Notes: generated by a model not told the origin, from the letters alone. 64,000 nt of DNA from Pseudoalteromonas phenolica (GCF_005886345.1 NZ_PNEC01000003.1:62001-126000); one strand, 5' to 3'. Numbered from the stretch's first letter, positions 34,748 through 44,891 are shown. Program-made: numbers and translations.

Positions 34748-36247
34748 TTAGTTTACTGAAACTGTGAAAGCTTGAGAGTTAACAAATTCAACCATGGCAT
34801 CGATGTCTGGTTTAAGTAGTCTGTCTTCTTCAAGCTTGGCGACCTTAGTACGGATCAACGCGTGATTTTGTTCAATAATATCTGAACACGTATTTGGGCG
34901 TCTGAAATCAACGGCTTGCGCAGCATACATTAATTCGATAGCAAAGATCTTTTCTAGGTTACCAAGAATTTGGTTGAATTTACGGCCAGAAATACTACCC
35001 ATAGATACATGGTCTTCTTGACCCATTGACGTTGGTACGCTGTCAGCAGATGGTGGGAAACACAGAGACTTGTTTTCAGTTACCAATGCCGCTGTGGTGT
35101 ACTGCGGGATCATCATGCCAGAGTTTAAGCCACCCGATGTCGTTAATAGACGCGGCAGACCGTGCAGGCCTTCAAGTAATAAGTAACAACGACGGTCTGA
35201 AATATTACCCAGTTCAGCAGCTGCAATTGACGCGTAGTCAAGTACCATAGCCAAAGGCTGACCATGGAAGCTACCACCCGAGATGGCTTCTTCTTCACTG
35301 ATAACGATTGGGTTGTCTGTAACAGAGTTCATTTCAGTCTCTGCTAATTCTTTTAAATGGTTGTACGCGTTACGTGATGCGCCGTGCACCTGTGGAATAC
35401 AACGTAAAGAGTACGGATCTTGTACGCGGTCACACTCTTCATGATCAGCCATGTTTTGTGAGTCTTTAAATAAGCGGCGCATACGTTTAGCCACTTCAAT
35501 GTTGCCTTCAAACGCACGAATTGCGTGTAGTTCTTTTCTGAATGGTTGCTCACTACCTTGCATGCCTTCAATACTCATCGCACCTGCAATGTCTGCAAGG
35601 TCGAGTAAGTAACGCATTTTAGTTAGGCCAGTGATGGCATGTGACAGAATAAACTGAGTACCATTGATAAGTGCTAGACCTTCTTTGGCATGTAAGTCCA
35701 TTGCTTCAAGGTTGTTGTCTGCCAGTACTTTTGCTGCTGGTTGAATTTCGTCTCCTACCCAAAATTCACCTTCACCAAGTAGTGGTAAGAATAAATGAGA
35801 AAGTGGCGCAAGATCACCTGAAGCACCAACAGAGCCTTGCTCAGGTACAACTGGGATAATATCAAGTTCAACGAACTTAAGCATGCGCTCAACCACTGCT
35901 AAGCGAATACCAGAGAAACCTTGGCTTAATGCATGTACTTTGGTGATAAGCATTAGCTTAGAGATTGACTTTGCAATTGGGTTACCTACACCAACAGCGT
36001 GAGTGATAAGTAGGTTTTTTTGTAAAAGGTGCGTTTCTTCAGGTGTGATTTGAGTATCACATAAAGGACCAAAACCTGTGTTAATGCCATAAACTGCTTT
36101 ATCAGAGGCAGCCATTTTGTCTACACGTTGGCGGCTAACATTGATTTTTTCAATCGCTTCGGCGGTTAGTTCTGCTTTTACACTGCCATCAGCAATGCCA
36201 TTCACAATATCAAGATTTAGACGATCAACACCATATCTAAACGTCAT
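34748..36247 (-). CDS. hutH: Histidine ammonia-lyase HutH
   Basis: The 499-residue protein contains the self-cyclising triad Ala-Ser-Gly (142-144, in GSVGASGDLAPLSH), which becomes the MIO group, together with YGINTGFG and the QDxYSLRCxPQVHG-type segment QDPYSLRCIPQVHG. It deaminates histidine to urocanate, the first committed step of histidine use. It is the first gene of hutH-hutU, with AGGAGAAAG before the ATG. hutI and hutG are not in the window. The divergent gene is a LysR regulator rather than the more usual HutC. Confidence 0.97.
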   Translation of the reverse strand: MTFRYGVDRLNLDIVNGIADGSVKAELTAEAIEKINVSRQRVDKMAASDKAVYGINTGFGPLCDTQITPEETHLLQKNLLITHAVGVGNPIAKSISKLMLITKVHALSQGFSGIRLAVVERMLKFVELDIIPVVPEQGSVGASGDLAPLSHLFLPLLGEGEFWVGDEIQPAAKVLADNNLEAMDLHAKEGLALINGTQFILSHAITGLTKMRYLLDLADIAGAMSIEGMQGSEQPFRKELHAIRAFEGNIEVAKRMRRLFKDSQNMADHEECDRVQDPYSLRCIPQVHGASRNAYNHLKELAETEMNSVTDNPIVISEEEAISGGSFHGQPLAMVLDYASIAAAELGNISDRRCYLLLEGLHGLPRLLTTSGGLNSGMMIPQYTTAALVTENKSLCFPPSADSVPTSMGQEDHVSMGSISGRKFNQILGNLEKIFAIELMYAAQAVDFRRPNTCSDIIEQNHALIRTKVAKLEEDRLLKPDIDAMVEFVNSQAFTVSVN

Positions 36248-36516
36248 CTTCTTTCTCCTACTTTACGAGTTGCGAGCGTGTTTTTTAATGATTTTTTCAA
36301 ACACTCAAGGTACTTATCGTACGATTATGGCAGGGATCTTAGCTTGCTATTTATGTTTTATAAATAAATAATAATCAATGCTTATTCCGAATTTATCAAA
36401 CTAATAATAAATACAGTTTGAGCGCTTAAAATTCGTTCTGTTTTTCTGTTTATTAAGGGTTAAATTTAAACAAAACAGATATTTGAAGAATAATGATTAT
36501 TTAGTAGGAAATGTTG

Positions 36517-37413
36517 ATGCAAATACATGATGTTGATTTAAGGTTATTGCGAATTTTCGTTGCGATTGTCGAGTGTGGTGGGCTTTCAGCCGCTGAGTCT
36601 AGGCTAAATATTGGCCGCTCTACTATAAGTTCACATTTATCAGATTTAGAAGTTCGCTTAGGGCTCACACTCTGTAAACGTGGTCGTAGTGGGTTTGAGC
36701 TTACCGAGCCGGGTAGGGTGACATACCAAGCTTCTTTAGAACTTCTACAACAATGTGAAGCCTTTGCAAATATGATTGCTAGTTCAAAAGATGAATTGTC
36801 TGGACGAGTCAGTATTGCCGTCATAGATACGATGGTGAGTGATCCTCGTTGTGGTTTATCCCGCACAATCTCTGCATTACGTAAGAAGAGTAAAAGTATA
36901 CAGTTTGATATTAATGTATGTGAAGCTAGAGAAGTTGAAACGTCAGTCATAAATGGCCGCTCAATCGTTGGTTTAGGGGTAAGTCGTCACCATATTCGTG
37001 GCCTCGATTATCACGCATTGCATAATGAAAATAATTTTTTATATTGTGGACAGGGTCATCCTTTATTTGATTGCGAAGAAAATAAAATCAATAAGTTGCT
37101 GAAAGGCGCTGAGGTGATTTCATCCAATTATATGCGCGACAAAGAAGTTCGTAATGATGGGTTAAACTACCAAAATACAGCAACAGCGTATCACGATGAA
37201 GGTATCGTACATTTAATTTTATCTGGAGAGTTTATAGGTTACTTACCAGAGCATTATGCAAGTTATTGGTTAAATAAGGGGCAGCTTAAAGTGATAAAAC
37301 CTGAAAAGTATGCCTATCAAATACCGGTCTCGTTGATTATATCAAAAAAGAATCAAACCAATCCATTGGCAAAAGCACTGATAGAAGAATTAAAACGCTC
37401 ACATTTGAAATAG
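36517..37413 (+). CDS. LysR family regulator divergent from hutHU
   Basis: I use the ATG at 36517 (MQIHDVDLRLLRIF), seven bases after AGGA. The ATG at 36511 is too close to that site. The 298-residue protein has a winged helix-turn-helix (about 6-65: GLSAAESRLNIGRSTISSHLSDLEVRLG) and a LysR-type effector domain. The 269-base divergent gap holds a 10-base palindrome ATCGTACGAT (36316-36325) and an AT-rich stretch with LysR-like T-N11-A spacing possibilities. It is a candidate hut regulator, but this is inferred from position only. Confidence 0.88.
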   Translation: MQIHDVDLRLLRIFVAIVECGGLSAAESRLNIGRSTISSHLSDLEVRLGLTLCKRGRSGFELTEPGRVTYQASLELLQQCEAFANMIASSKDELSGRVSIAVIDTMVSDPRCGLSRTISALRKKSKSIQFDINVCEAREVETSVINGRSIVGLGVSRHHIRGLDYHALHNENNFLYCGQGHPLFDCEENKINKLLKGAEVISSNYMRDKEVRNDGLNYQNTATAYHDEGIVHLILSGEFIGYLPEHYASYWLNKGQLKVIKPEKYAYQIPVSLIISKKNQTNPLAKALIEELKRSHLK

Positions 37414-37483
37414 TCATAATGTAATTAAGCACATTCTAATAACCTGATTATACTTATTTAGACAATAACAATAGAGACCGTTA

Positions 37484-39520
37484 GTGACTTTCATAAGTAT
37501 TAAACACTCGTTTAAAGCAGCATTACATAGTCGACTTTTACTCTCTCTAAGAGAAGCTTTTATTGCGCTCATTCCTTATTTTGTGAGTAGTGCATTAGCT
37601 ATTTTACTTCTCAATAGTGCAATAAAGCTCAATGTTGTGACGCCTTCTGATGATCTTTATAAAGTGGTACTAGATGGCGCTTCTCTTGTGCTCGTGCTAT
37701 TTCCTGTGATTGTTGCTATTTCTATTGGCTTCTTTATCAGTAAAAATTATGGTCAAAGTGGCATAGTAGGGGCTATGCTGGCATTGCTATGCTTTTCTCT
37801 GCATGGGCAATATATATTATTTCATGGTGATGTTTTTCAATTAAACCCAACAGGCTCAACACCATATGCTGTTATTGTGCCCTGTTTAAGTAGCTTGATC
37901 TTAAAGTTTTTTGTAAAAGCACAACCGAATTTCGATAAATATTTTCATCATGTTAGTAATTTTTTGGGTGAAAAATTACTGATTATTTTGCCATTTACGC
38001 TGACATTCTTTAGTTTTTATTTTTTTATGCCATTTCTTAATGGTATCGGAAATAGTCTTGCTGCATTAATTACCCCAGATATTTCAACAACCAGTATTGC
38101 AGCACTCACTTTTCAGAGAATGGTCATTACTCATGGCTTTTGGTTTTTCGGTATTCATGGTGATAATACTTTTAGCATGATGTTTGATGCTGACTATTTA
38201 CTTCAGCCAATCATTCAAAATTTACCTGCGAAAACGTTTTACGATACATTTGTTTTGATAGGTGGAACAGGTTGTTTTGCCGGGCTTATTATTGCTGCGA
38301 TGTTTTTAAAAACGGGCTCTCATGAAAAAAATATCGCAAAGTTATCAATTCCGCTAACCGCATTTAATTTTTGTGAAATTATTTTATTTGCCTTACCTAT
38401 TTTCTTAAATCCGATCATGTTGGTGCCGTTTATTTTGGCTCCAATGATCAACTTTTTTATATCATATTTTTTTATTGCCGAAGGTTATGTTGTGGTGAGC
38501 AATGTGACAGTAAGTTGGATGACACCCACTTTAATCAATGGTTACTTAGTCTCTGATGGCTTCTCGGGGGTTGCATTACAACTCTTATTATTACTGTTGA
38601 ATGCATTACTGTACTTTCCTTTTCTAAGATGGCACAGCCAGCAAGTGAATTTTGATAAAGCAATAAGCAAATTAAGCGATCAACTTAATATCTCTGAACA
38701 GCTAAGAAACAAAGGAGAGGCAGGTTTTATCGCACATCAACACGATATTGATGAATCAAATAAAGCGTTAAAAAAAGCATTAACTGATATTAGCGAAGGG
38801 CAACTTAAACTGTTTTATCAACCTCAGGTTTGCCAATTAACGAATTCAATTTGTGGTTTTGAAGCACTACTTAGGCTAAAACAGAAGTCGGGTAAGCTTG
38901 TAGGGCCCTATTTCTTAGATACATTAGTTAAACATGATGAAACAGAAATAATAGATAACTGGGTTATAGAGCAAGCAAAGCGTGATTTGGAATATTTTAA
39001 ACACAAAAATATAAAGCCTATAATTAGTATCAACGTGGATCCTAAAGTTATGAGCAATGACGAAGTGATTGCTTATATCTGTGAGTGCTTTAAGGGCTTT
39101 CCAAATCAACTTAAGATTGAAATAGTAGAATCCAGCTATTTGCTAGATAAAAATAAAGTCTTAAACAACATTGAGAAACTAAAAGCGTCAAATATCCAAA
39201 CAGTCATAGATGACTTTGGGACAGGTTACTCTAGTCTGTCAATGCTTAGTGATTTACCTTTAGACTTTATTAAACTTGATAAATCTCTATTAGATAAAGC
39301 TGAAAAAGAGAAAGGTAAAGTTTTTTATCAGCATATTGTAGAGCTACTTCACAAAATGGATAAAACATTAGTTGCTGAGGGAGTAGAAAACGACATGCAA
39401 CTGAAATTTGTAAATCAACTTGGTATTGCTGTAGTGCAAGGCTGGGTGTATCAAAAAGCAATTCCTAAACATGAAATAGCAGATTATTTAAATAAGTTTA
39501 GAAATAAGATAGGTAGCTAA
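37484..39520 (+). CDS. PTS EIIC-like membrane domain fused to an EAL phosphodiesterase domain
   Basis: GTG at 37484 starts a 678-residue protein behind AGAG. Residues about 1-390 contain some ten membrane helices resembling a PTS sugar permease IIC domain. A short linker leads to an EAL domain at about 425-675. The EAL active-site motifs are intact: EALLR, a metal Asn in ISINVD, IEIVES, IDDFGTGYSS, IKLDKSLL, VAEGVEN and VQGWVYQKA. It should therefore hydrolyse cyclic di-GMP. No GGDEF domain is present. The fusion suggests that a sugar-like ligand or its transport state controls cyclic di-GMP breakdown. No EIIA/EIIB genes lie nearby, so the membrane part probably acts as a sensor. Confidence 0.9.
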   Translation: MTFISIKHSFKAALHSRLLLSLREAFIALIPYFVSSALAILLLNSAIKLNVVTPSDDLYKVVLDGASLVLVLFPVIVAISIGFFISKNYGQSGIVGAMLALLCFSLHGQYILFHGDVFQLNPTGSTPYAVIVPCLSSLILKFFVKAQPNFDKYFHHVSNFLGEKLLIILPFTLTFFSFYFFMPFLNGIGNSLAALITPDISTTSIAALTFQRMVITHGFWFFGIHGDNTFSMMFDADYLLQPIIQNLPAKTFYDTFVLIGGTGCFAGLIIAAMFLKTGSHEKNIAKLSIPLTAFNFCEIILFALPIFLNPIMLVPFILAPMINFFISYFFIAEGYVVVSNVTVSWMTPTLINGYLVSDGFSGVALQLLLLLLNALLYFPFLRWHSQQVNFDKAISKLSDQLNISEQLRNKGEAGFIAHQHDIDESNKALKKALTDISEGQLKLFYQPQVCQLTNSICGFEALLRLKQKSGKLVGPYFLDTLVKHDETEIIDNWVIEQAKRDLEYFKHKNIKPIISINVDPKVMSNDEVIAYICECFKGFPNQLKIEIVESSYLLDKNKVLNNIEKLKASNIQTVIDDFGTGYSSLSMLSDLPLDFIKLDKSLLDKAEKEKGKVFYQHIVELLHKMDKTLVAEGVENDMQLKFVNQLGIAVVQGWVYQKAIPKHEIADYLNKFRNKIGS

Positions 39521-39547
39521 AATAATATCTGTGTAATCTGAGTATAA

Positions 39548-39580
39548 AAAAACGCGATAAGTAAACTTATCGCGTTTTTA
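39548..39580. terminator. Bidirectional terminator between the EAL gene and acnB
   Basis: ACGCGATAAG (39552-39561) pairs with CTTATCGCGT (39566-39575) around loop TAAA, with A runs before and T runs after. It serves both convergent genes. Confidence 0.92.
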
Positions 39581-39599
39581 ATAAAAATGCGTTTATAAA

Positions 39600-42416
39600 T
39601 TAAGCATCAACAACTTTTACTGGCACCGCTTGCTCAGAACCAAACTTAGTTGTTAGTTCTTCTTCAGCAGGAGTAAATGCTGTTAGGTCGATGCCCTCAA
39701 CTGCCGCAGAATATTCTTCGATAGTTGGGAAGCGCCCTAGTACGGTTGAAAGCACTACTAGTGGTGTTGAACCAAGTAGAGATTCACCTTTCTTCTCAGC
39801 TGTATCAGCTACAACACGGCCTTGGAAAAGACGCGTTGATGTTGCGATTACAGTGTCACCAGGTTCAGCTTTTTCTTGGTTACCCATACAAAGGTTACAA
39901 CCAGGGCGTTCTAGATAAAGGATGTTTTCGTACTTAGTACGTGCAGCCGTTTTCGGTTGTTCATCGTCAAACTGGAAGCCAGCGTACTTAGCTAGGATAT
40001 CCCAATCGCCTTCAGCTTTAAGCTCATCAACGATGTTGTATGTTGGTGGAGCTACAACTAGCGGAGCTTTGAATTCGATAGAACCATTTAGTTTTTCAAG
40101 GTTACGTAGCATCTGAGCGATGATTTGCATGTCACCTTTGTGAACCATACAAGAACCAACGAAACCTAGGTCTACAGGCTTGTCATTGTAGAATGAAACA
40201 GGGCGAATAACGTCGTGCGTGTAACGCTTAGATACGTCTTCGTTGTTTACATCTGGGTCAGCAATCATTGGCTCAACGATTTCGTCAAGGTCAACAACAA
40301 CTTCAGCGTAGTACTTAGCGTTGTCATCTGGTGCTAGGGCTGGTTGCTCGCCAGATTGAACACCTGCAATACGCTCGTCAGCTAGGTCGATAAGGCCTTG
40401 TAGCGTCTTAGCTTCGTTTTCCATACCCTTGTTGATCATAATCTGGATACGGCTCTTAGCTAGCTCGATAGACTTAACAAGTGTTTCATTGTTTGAAATA
40501 CAGATAGACGCTTTCGCTTTCATTTCTGCAGTCCAGTCAGTGAATGTGAACGCTTGGTCAGCCATTAGTGTACCAATGTGAACTTCGATGATACGACCTT
40601 GGAACACATTCTCACCGCCAAATTGCTTAAGCATTTGCGCTTGAGTTGCGTGAACAACGTCACGGAAGTCCATGTGCTTAGCCATATTGCCTTTGAAAGT
40701 TACTTTCACAGACTCTGGAATTGGCATTGCAGACTCACCCGTTGCTAGTGCTAGTGCAACAGTACCTGAGTCAGCACCAAACGCCACACCTTTAGACATA
40801 CGCGTGTGCGAGTCACCACCGATGATGATTGCACGGTCGTCAACAGTAATATCGTTAAGTACTTTGTGGATTACGTCAGTCATTGAGTGATAAACACCCT
40901 TAGGGTCACGTGCAGTGATAAGACCAAACTTGTTCATGAATGCCATTAGCTTAGGAATGTTTGCTTGCGCTTTTTTATCCCATACTGAAGCCGTGTGACA
41001 ACCTGATTGGTATGCACCGTCAACAAGAGGTGAAATCGTTGAAGCAGCCATCGCTTCAAGTTCCTGACAAGTCATAGGACCTGTTGTATCTTGAGAACCA
41101 ACGATGTTTACTTTAACACGTACGTTAGAACCTGCGTGTAGTGGCGTTTCAGACTGAACACCTACTGCGTTACGGTTAAAGATTTTCTCAACAGCTGTTA
41201 GACCTTGGCCTTCATGTGAGATTTCTTTAGATGGTGCGTATACTGCAGGTGCTGCAACACCTAGTGTTTCAGCTGCTAGTGTTTGAAGTTTCTTACCGAA
41301 TACAACCGCGTAAGAACCACCCGCTTTCATGAATTCAACTTTTTGTGGTGTGAACGCAGATGAGATGTCTGCTAGCTCTTCTTCGCCGTTGAATAGCTTT
41401 TTAGCTTTAGTATCGATAGTAAGCACAGTACCCGTTGCTACTGAGTATGCTTCTTCTAATACTGGGTCGCCGTTTTCATCAGTCACTGTGTTACCATCAG
41501 CGTCTACTTTCTTAACCCAGTTTTTAAGGTCAAGGCCGATACCACCGGTTACATCAACCGTAGTAAGGAAGATAGGTGCAATACCGTTAGTACCCGCAAC
41601 AACAGGTGCAATGTTTATGAATGGAACATATGGGCTTGCTTGCTCACCTGCCCAAAGTGCTACGTTGTTCACACCAGACATACGTGAAGAACCTACACCC
41701 ATGGTACCTTTCTCTGCGATAAGCATCACTTTCGCGTTAGGGTGCTTTTCTTTAAGAGCAACAATTTCTTGCTGTGCTTCAGGGGTGATCATACATTGGC
41801 CGTGTAGTTCACGGTCAGCACGTGAGTGCGCTTGGTGACCAGGAGAAAGTAAATCTGTTGAGATATCACCTTCACCAGCAATGTAAGTTACAACTTCAAT
41901 TTTTTCTGCAACGTCAGGCAACTTAGTGAAGAACTCAGCTTTTGCGTAGCTTTCTAAGATGTCTTTAGCAACGGCATTGCCAGCTTTGAATGCGTCTTGT
42001 AGACGAGTTGTATCTGCATCGTATAAGAAAACTTGTGTTTTAAGTACGTCAGCAGCTTTTGAGGCGGTTGCAGAATCTTCACCTAAAGCAAGGTCTAGTA
42101 GAGCAGCGATTGATGGACCACCTTTCATGTGTGAAAGAAGTTCAAATGCAAAATCAGCTGTGATTTCAGCTACAGACTCTTCACCAAGAATGATCTCTTT
42201 TAAAAATTGTGCCTTAACACCTGCTGCAGATGTAGTACCTGGCAATGTGTTGTAGATGAAGAAGTTTAAAGAATCTTCACGATGCTCATTTGTTGTATCT
42301 TTAATTTGAGCAATGATTTCAGACAGAAGCTCTGCGTTGTCGATTGGTTTTGGGCTAAGTCCAAGTTCCGCTTTACGCGTTTGGATCTCTTCCATGTATT
42401 CTGTATACAAACTCAT
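39600..42416 (-). CDS. acnB: Aconitate hydratase B (AcnB), long form
   Basis: The start at 42416 (MSLYTEYMEEIQTRKAELGL) matches the family, and the frame to 42458 is an upstream extension. The 938-residue protein has the N-terminal HEAT-like domain, the swivel domain and the iron-sulfur catalytic part with TGPMTCQELEAM, GGDSHTRMSKGVAFGADSG and the cluster motif GCNLCMGNQEKAEPG. It interconverts citrate and isocitrate in the TCA cycle and may also hydrate 2-methylaconitate. At about 938 residues it exceeds E. coli AcnB (about 865). Added sequence includes a segment after the VTGGIGLDLKNWVKKV region. Standalone, behind its own promoter. Confidence 0.96.
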   Translation of the reverse strand: MSLYTEYMEEIQTRKAELGLSPKPIDNAELLSEIIAQIKDTTNEHREDSLNFFIYNTLPGTTSAAGVKAQFLKEIILGEESVAEITADFAFELLSHMKGGPSIAALLDLALGEDSATASKAADVLKTQVFLYDADTTRLQDAFKAGNAVAKDILESYAKAEFFTKLPDVAEKIEVVTYIAGEGDISTDLLSPGHQAHSRADRELHGQCMITPEAQQEIVALKEKHPNAKVMLIAEKGTMGVGSSRMSGVNNVALWAGEQASPYVPFINIAPVVAGTNGIAPIFLTTVDVTGGIGLDLKNWVKKVDADGNTVTDENGDPVLEEAYSVATGTVLTIDTKAKKLFNGEEELADISSAFTPQKVEFMKAGGSYAVVFGKKLQTLAAETLGVAAPAVYAPSKEISHEGQGLTAVEKIFNRNAVGVQSETPLHAGSNVRVKVNIVGSQDTTGPMTCQELEAMAASTISPLVDGAYQSGCHTASVWDKKAQANIPKLMAFMNKFGLITARDPKGVYHSMTDVIHKVLNDITVDDRAIIIGGDSHTRMSKGVAFGADSGTVALALATGESAMPIPESVKVTFKGNMAKHMDFRDVVHATQAQMLKQFGGENVFQGRIIEVHIGTLMADQAFTFTDWTAEMKAKASICISNNETLVKSIELAKSRIQIMINKGMENEAKTLQGLIDLADERIAGVQSGEQPALAPDDNAKYYAEVVVDLDEIVEPMIADPDVNNEDVSKRYTHDVIRPVSFYNDKPVDLGFVGSCMVHKGDMQIIAQMLRNLEKLNGSIEFKAPLVVAPPTYNIVDELKAEGDWDILAKYAGFQFDDEQPKTAARTKYENILYLERPGCNLCMGNQEKAEPGDTVIATSTRLFQGRVVADTAEKKGESLLGSTPLVVLSTVLGRFPTIEEYSAAVEGIDLTAFTPAEEELTTKFGSEQAVPVKVVDA

Positions 42417-42630
42417 AGAAAACTCTCGGTGTTTTTTTACTTGATACGAAGTGAGCAACTTAGTGCTAAATTAAATTGCCCAACGAAAATGCTCATTAAA
42501 GCCGACTCATATTATAGCTGACTTTATGTATGATATTTTGAATCTATCAATTACTTGCATTGCGATTCTATCGCAAATACATAATAATTTACATCAATAC
42601 CAAAAATAGTTGCTATTAATATAATTGATG

Positions 42631-44880
42631 TCAAAGCGCGCCATCAGGCTCAAATCCATCTTCACCGCTGATCTGCTCAGGTATACCGCAAATGGCTCTT
42701 GATGTTTGCATACCAGCCATTACTGCGGCTTCAACACACCCAGCATTCACACCAGTTTTGATCCAGTCTCCCGTGATGAATAAATTGCTGAAAATAGTGC
42801 CATCGGTTTCTAATCTAAATTGGCTACTATTTGTGACAGATAACACATAACGTTCTGAGGGGTCGACGTTTACGCGCCAATATTGTTCATCAAAACGTGA
42901 TTCCCCCGGTAGATTACTTGCAGAGTAAAGAATGTCCCAATTAAATTGATCACCGTGATAGGCTTCAGGCCATAATGGTTGCATTTCTCTATTCAATTTC
43001 TCTAGCGCGTTTTGTTTTACAATGGCTTTTTGTTGAGCAGGGAAGTCATGTGTATCTTTACTTGGGTAATCATCACACGTAAAGGCACTACAAAAATAAG
43101 CGAGATTTTTGGGATGATTGTTCAGTGGCCAATCTTCTTTGTCTAATAAGTTAGACATAGCAGCCCAGGTATCAAAAGGCTGTGAAAAACTACTGAGAAT
43201 AGGACGCTCTTGGCTTTCAGGAATGTAGTTAAAACCAAGCTGCTCATCCGTTTTATTCATCCACAACTGAAATGCTTGGGTAGCGACAGCTTTGACTTCA
43301 GTTGCTTGTTGTCTAAATTTGCGGTCTAGTGCGATTAATTCTGGACATAAGTGAGCAATAGAGGCGACTGAAATACCAAAAATCACTTTGTCGAAATCTT
43401 GCCCTTGCTTCAGAGTCTTGGTTGGTAAAGCGTGTCCAAATTTTGCCTCATAAACTTCAGGCCAATCACTCCAAAACGATTCCAAATTAATATTTTTGTC
43501 TTGTAATAAATCAGCTTGCGCATCTTCAATTTGATCATAAAGCGGGTAGGAGGGCCAGCAAGGTAAGCCTTTCACATCTACAAGTGGATCATAGCTATTT
43601 GACTTCAATGAGACCTGTTCAGTCATCACAATCTCACTAATGAGATTATCAGTTTGGCTATTAGTTGCGGGCTTTAAAGCTTCAACCTGGTGGAAAAATT
43701 CAAATTTTACACCGCGGTGTTTTAGTAATTCGTAAATAGGTGAAAATATTACATCACCCATGCCTGCTTGCATTTTCCACATAACGCCACCGTGGTAACA
43801 GAGCATAAGTCTGAGCATGGCTAAACTTGCAACGCCAGCTTCAACATCTCCTTTACTAAAATCACCATCGACATAACCGAATACTAAATCGTAAAAACCA
43901 ATAACAGGCGCTGATTCAACACTGTACTTTTCGTTCGCGCCATTCTTTTTGAGCCAATCTTTAAAATCGATATTGTTAATTGCTCCAAAGCCTTTAGAGA
44001 AAACTTTATCTTTTATTAGTCCTGTCGCCATTGCGATGGCTAAATCAGCGCAGATATAAGCGCGTCTAATCGTTGGATTATCATCGAGTAATTCAATGGC
44101 CTCACTATTTAACCAGCGTTTCAATTTACGAACTATGTACCAAACAACAAGTCTGTCTTTTGGGTTTTGTAAATTTTTATCATTCGATCTGAGGGATAAA
44201 AGGTGTTTGAGCTGGGTGGCAAGGATCTTAGGCGAAGACCAAATTTCTTTCAGTTCATCATGCGCGGAGTCAAAAAAATCACTCACTTCGTCTTCAATGT
44301 CATCGAAGGCATCAGTTATTTCTGTAGCCAAGTGTCTTAACAAGTTTCTATCTCTAGGCTTTTTGGTTTGTAACTTAGTTACCTTGTTTGCCTGTTCAAT
44401 TTCGTCTTCTAATGAGTCTATGAATTTATGAAGCCATGCAATAAGTACTTCGAGCAATTGCCAAAAATGCAGATCGAGAGTGCCATCAGCTGGGTTCCCC
44501 TCAATTGTTGGAAAGTCTACTGGCCAAGTTTGCCACTCATTTTCAATGAACTCTTGTAACACCACAAAGCTATGCGGCTTAAATGCTTCTTGCCAGGTAC
44601 TCAAGGGCATATTGTCAGGTCTGTTCAATTGGTTATATACAGTTTCAATAGCACGAAATGAATTAACATAAGCACCAAACCAAACATGTAGACCATGCTC
44701 TTCAATTCTTTGTCCTAAATAAGAGTTTCTACCACTGGCGCCTTTACCGCCTAAACGCCAACCTAGCTGGTAAACTGTAATGTCATATTTATCTTGCCAG
44801 TTTTCATCTTCTGTTAAGTAAACAGCTGATGTCATTGCGGCAACGCCGCCACCTAAAACAACGATTTTTTCCTTAGCCAT
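42631..44880 (-). CDS. Large FAD/NAD(P)-binding amine oxidase-like oxidoreductase
   Basis: The 749-residue protein begins with a dinucleotide-binding beta-alpha-beta unit (KIVVLGGGVAAMTSAVYL), then YQLGWRLGGKGASGRN and HGLHVWFGAYVNSFR, as seen in carotenoid-desaturase/squalene-like flavoenzymes. The C-terminus has FITGDWIKTGVNAGCVEAAVMAG, the second FAD contact of that superfamily. An insertion of helical sequence lies at about 120-260. Its partner gene, 11 bases upstream, encodes an acetoacetate decarboxylase-like protein. I expect an oxidation or desaturation of a lipid or isoprenoid-like substrate, but I cannot name it. AAGGAG precedes the ATG. Confidence 0.85.
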   Translation of the reverse strand: MAKEKIVVLGGGVAAMTSAVYLTEDENWQDKYDITVYQLGWRLGGKGASGRNSYLGQRIEEHGLHVWFGAYVNSFRAIETVYNQLNRPDNMPLSTWQEAFKPHSFVVLQEFIENEWQTWPVDFPTIEGNPADGTLDLHFWQLLEVLIAWLHKFIDSLEDEIEQANKVTKLQTKKPRDRNLLRHLATEITDAFDDIEDEVSDFFDSAHDELKEIWSSPKILATQLKHLLSLRSNDKNLQNPKDRLVVWYIVRKLKRWLNSEAIELLDDNPTIRRAYICADLAIAMATGLIKDKVFSKGFGAINNIDFKDWLKKNGANEKYSVESAPVIGFYDLVFGYVDGDFSKGDVEAGVASLAMLRLMLCYHGGVMWKMQAGMGDVIFSPIYELLKHRGVKFEFFHQVEALKPATNSQTDNLISEIVMTEQVSLKSNSYDPLVDVKGLPCWPSYPLYDQIEDAQADLLQDKNINLESFWSDWPEVYEAKFGHALPTKTLKQGQDFDKVIFGISVASIAHLCPELIALDRKFRQQATEVKAVATQAFQLWMNKTDEQLGFNYIPESQERPILSSFSQPFDTWAAMSNLLDKEDWPLNNHPKNLAYFCSAFTCDDYPSKDTHDFPAQQKAIVKQNALEKLNREMQPLWPEAYHGDQFNWDILYSASNLPGESRFDEQYWRVNVDPSERYVLSVTNSSQFRLETDGTIFSNLFITGDWIKTGVNAGCVEAAVMAGMQTSRAICGIPEQISGEDGFEPDGAL

Positions 44881-44891
44881 AGTCAGCTCCT

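Noticed and set aside
36316..36325. ATCGTACGAT palindrome in the hut divergent gap as a defined operator
   Set aside because: Ten bases is too short to call on its own, and it has no second copy here.
36501..36950. A 149-codon minus-strand frame within the hut LysR gene
   Set aside because: It overlaps the conserved LysR helix-turn-helix on the other strand, with no protein-family features and no start signal.
41329..41838. A 169-codon open frame on the plus strand, opposite acnB
   Set aside because: It is a shadow of acnB codon structure: low-complexity Ser/Val/Ala composition, no ribosome site, and entirely inside a well-supported gene.
42406..42416. A third copy of the TTGTATACAA operator near acnB (CTGTATACAAAC)
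   Set aside because: It lies inside the first codons of acnB and is an incomplete palindrome, so it is most likely coding sequence by chance.
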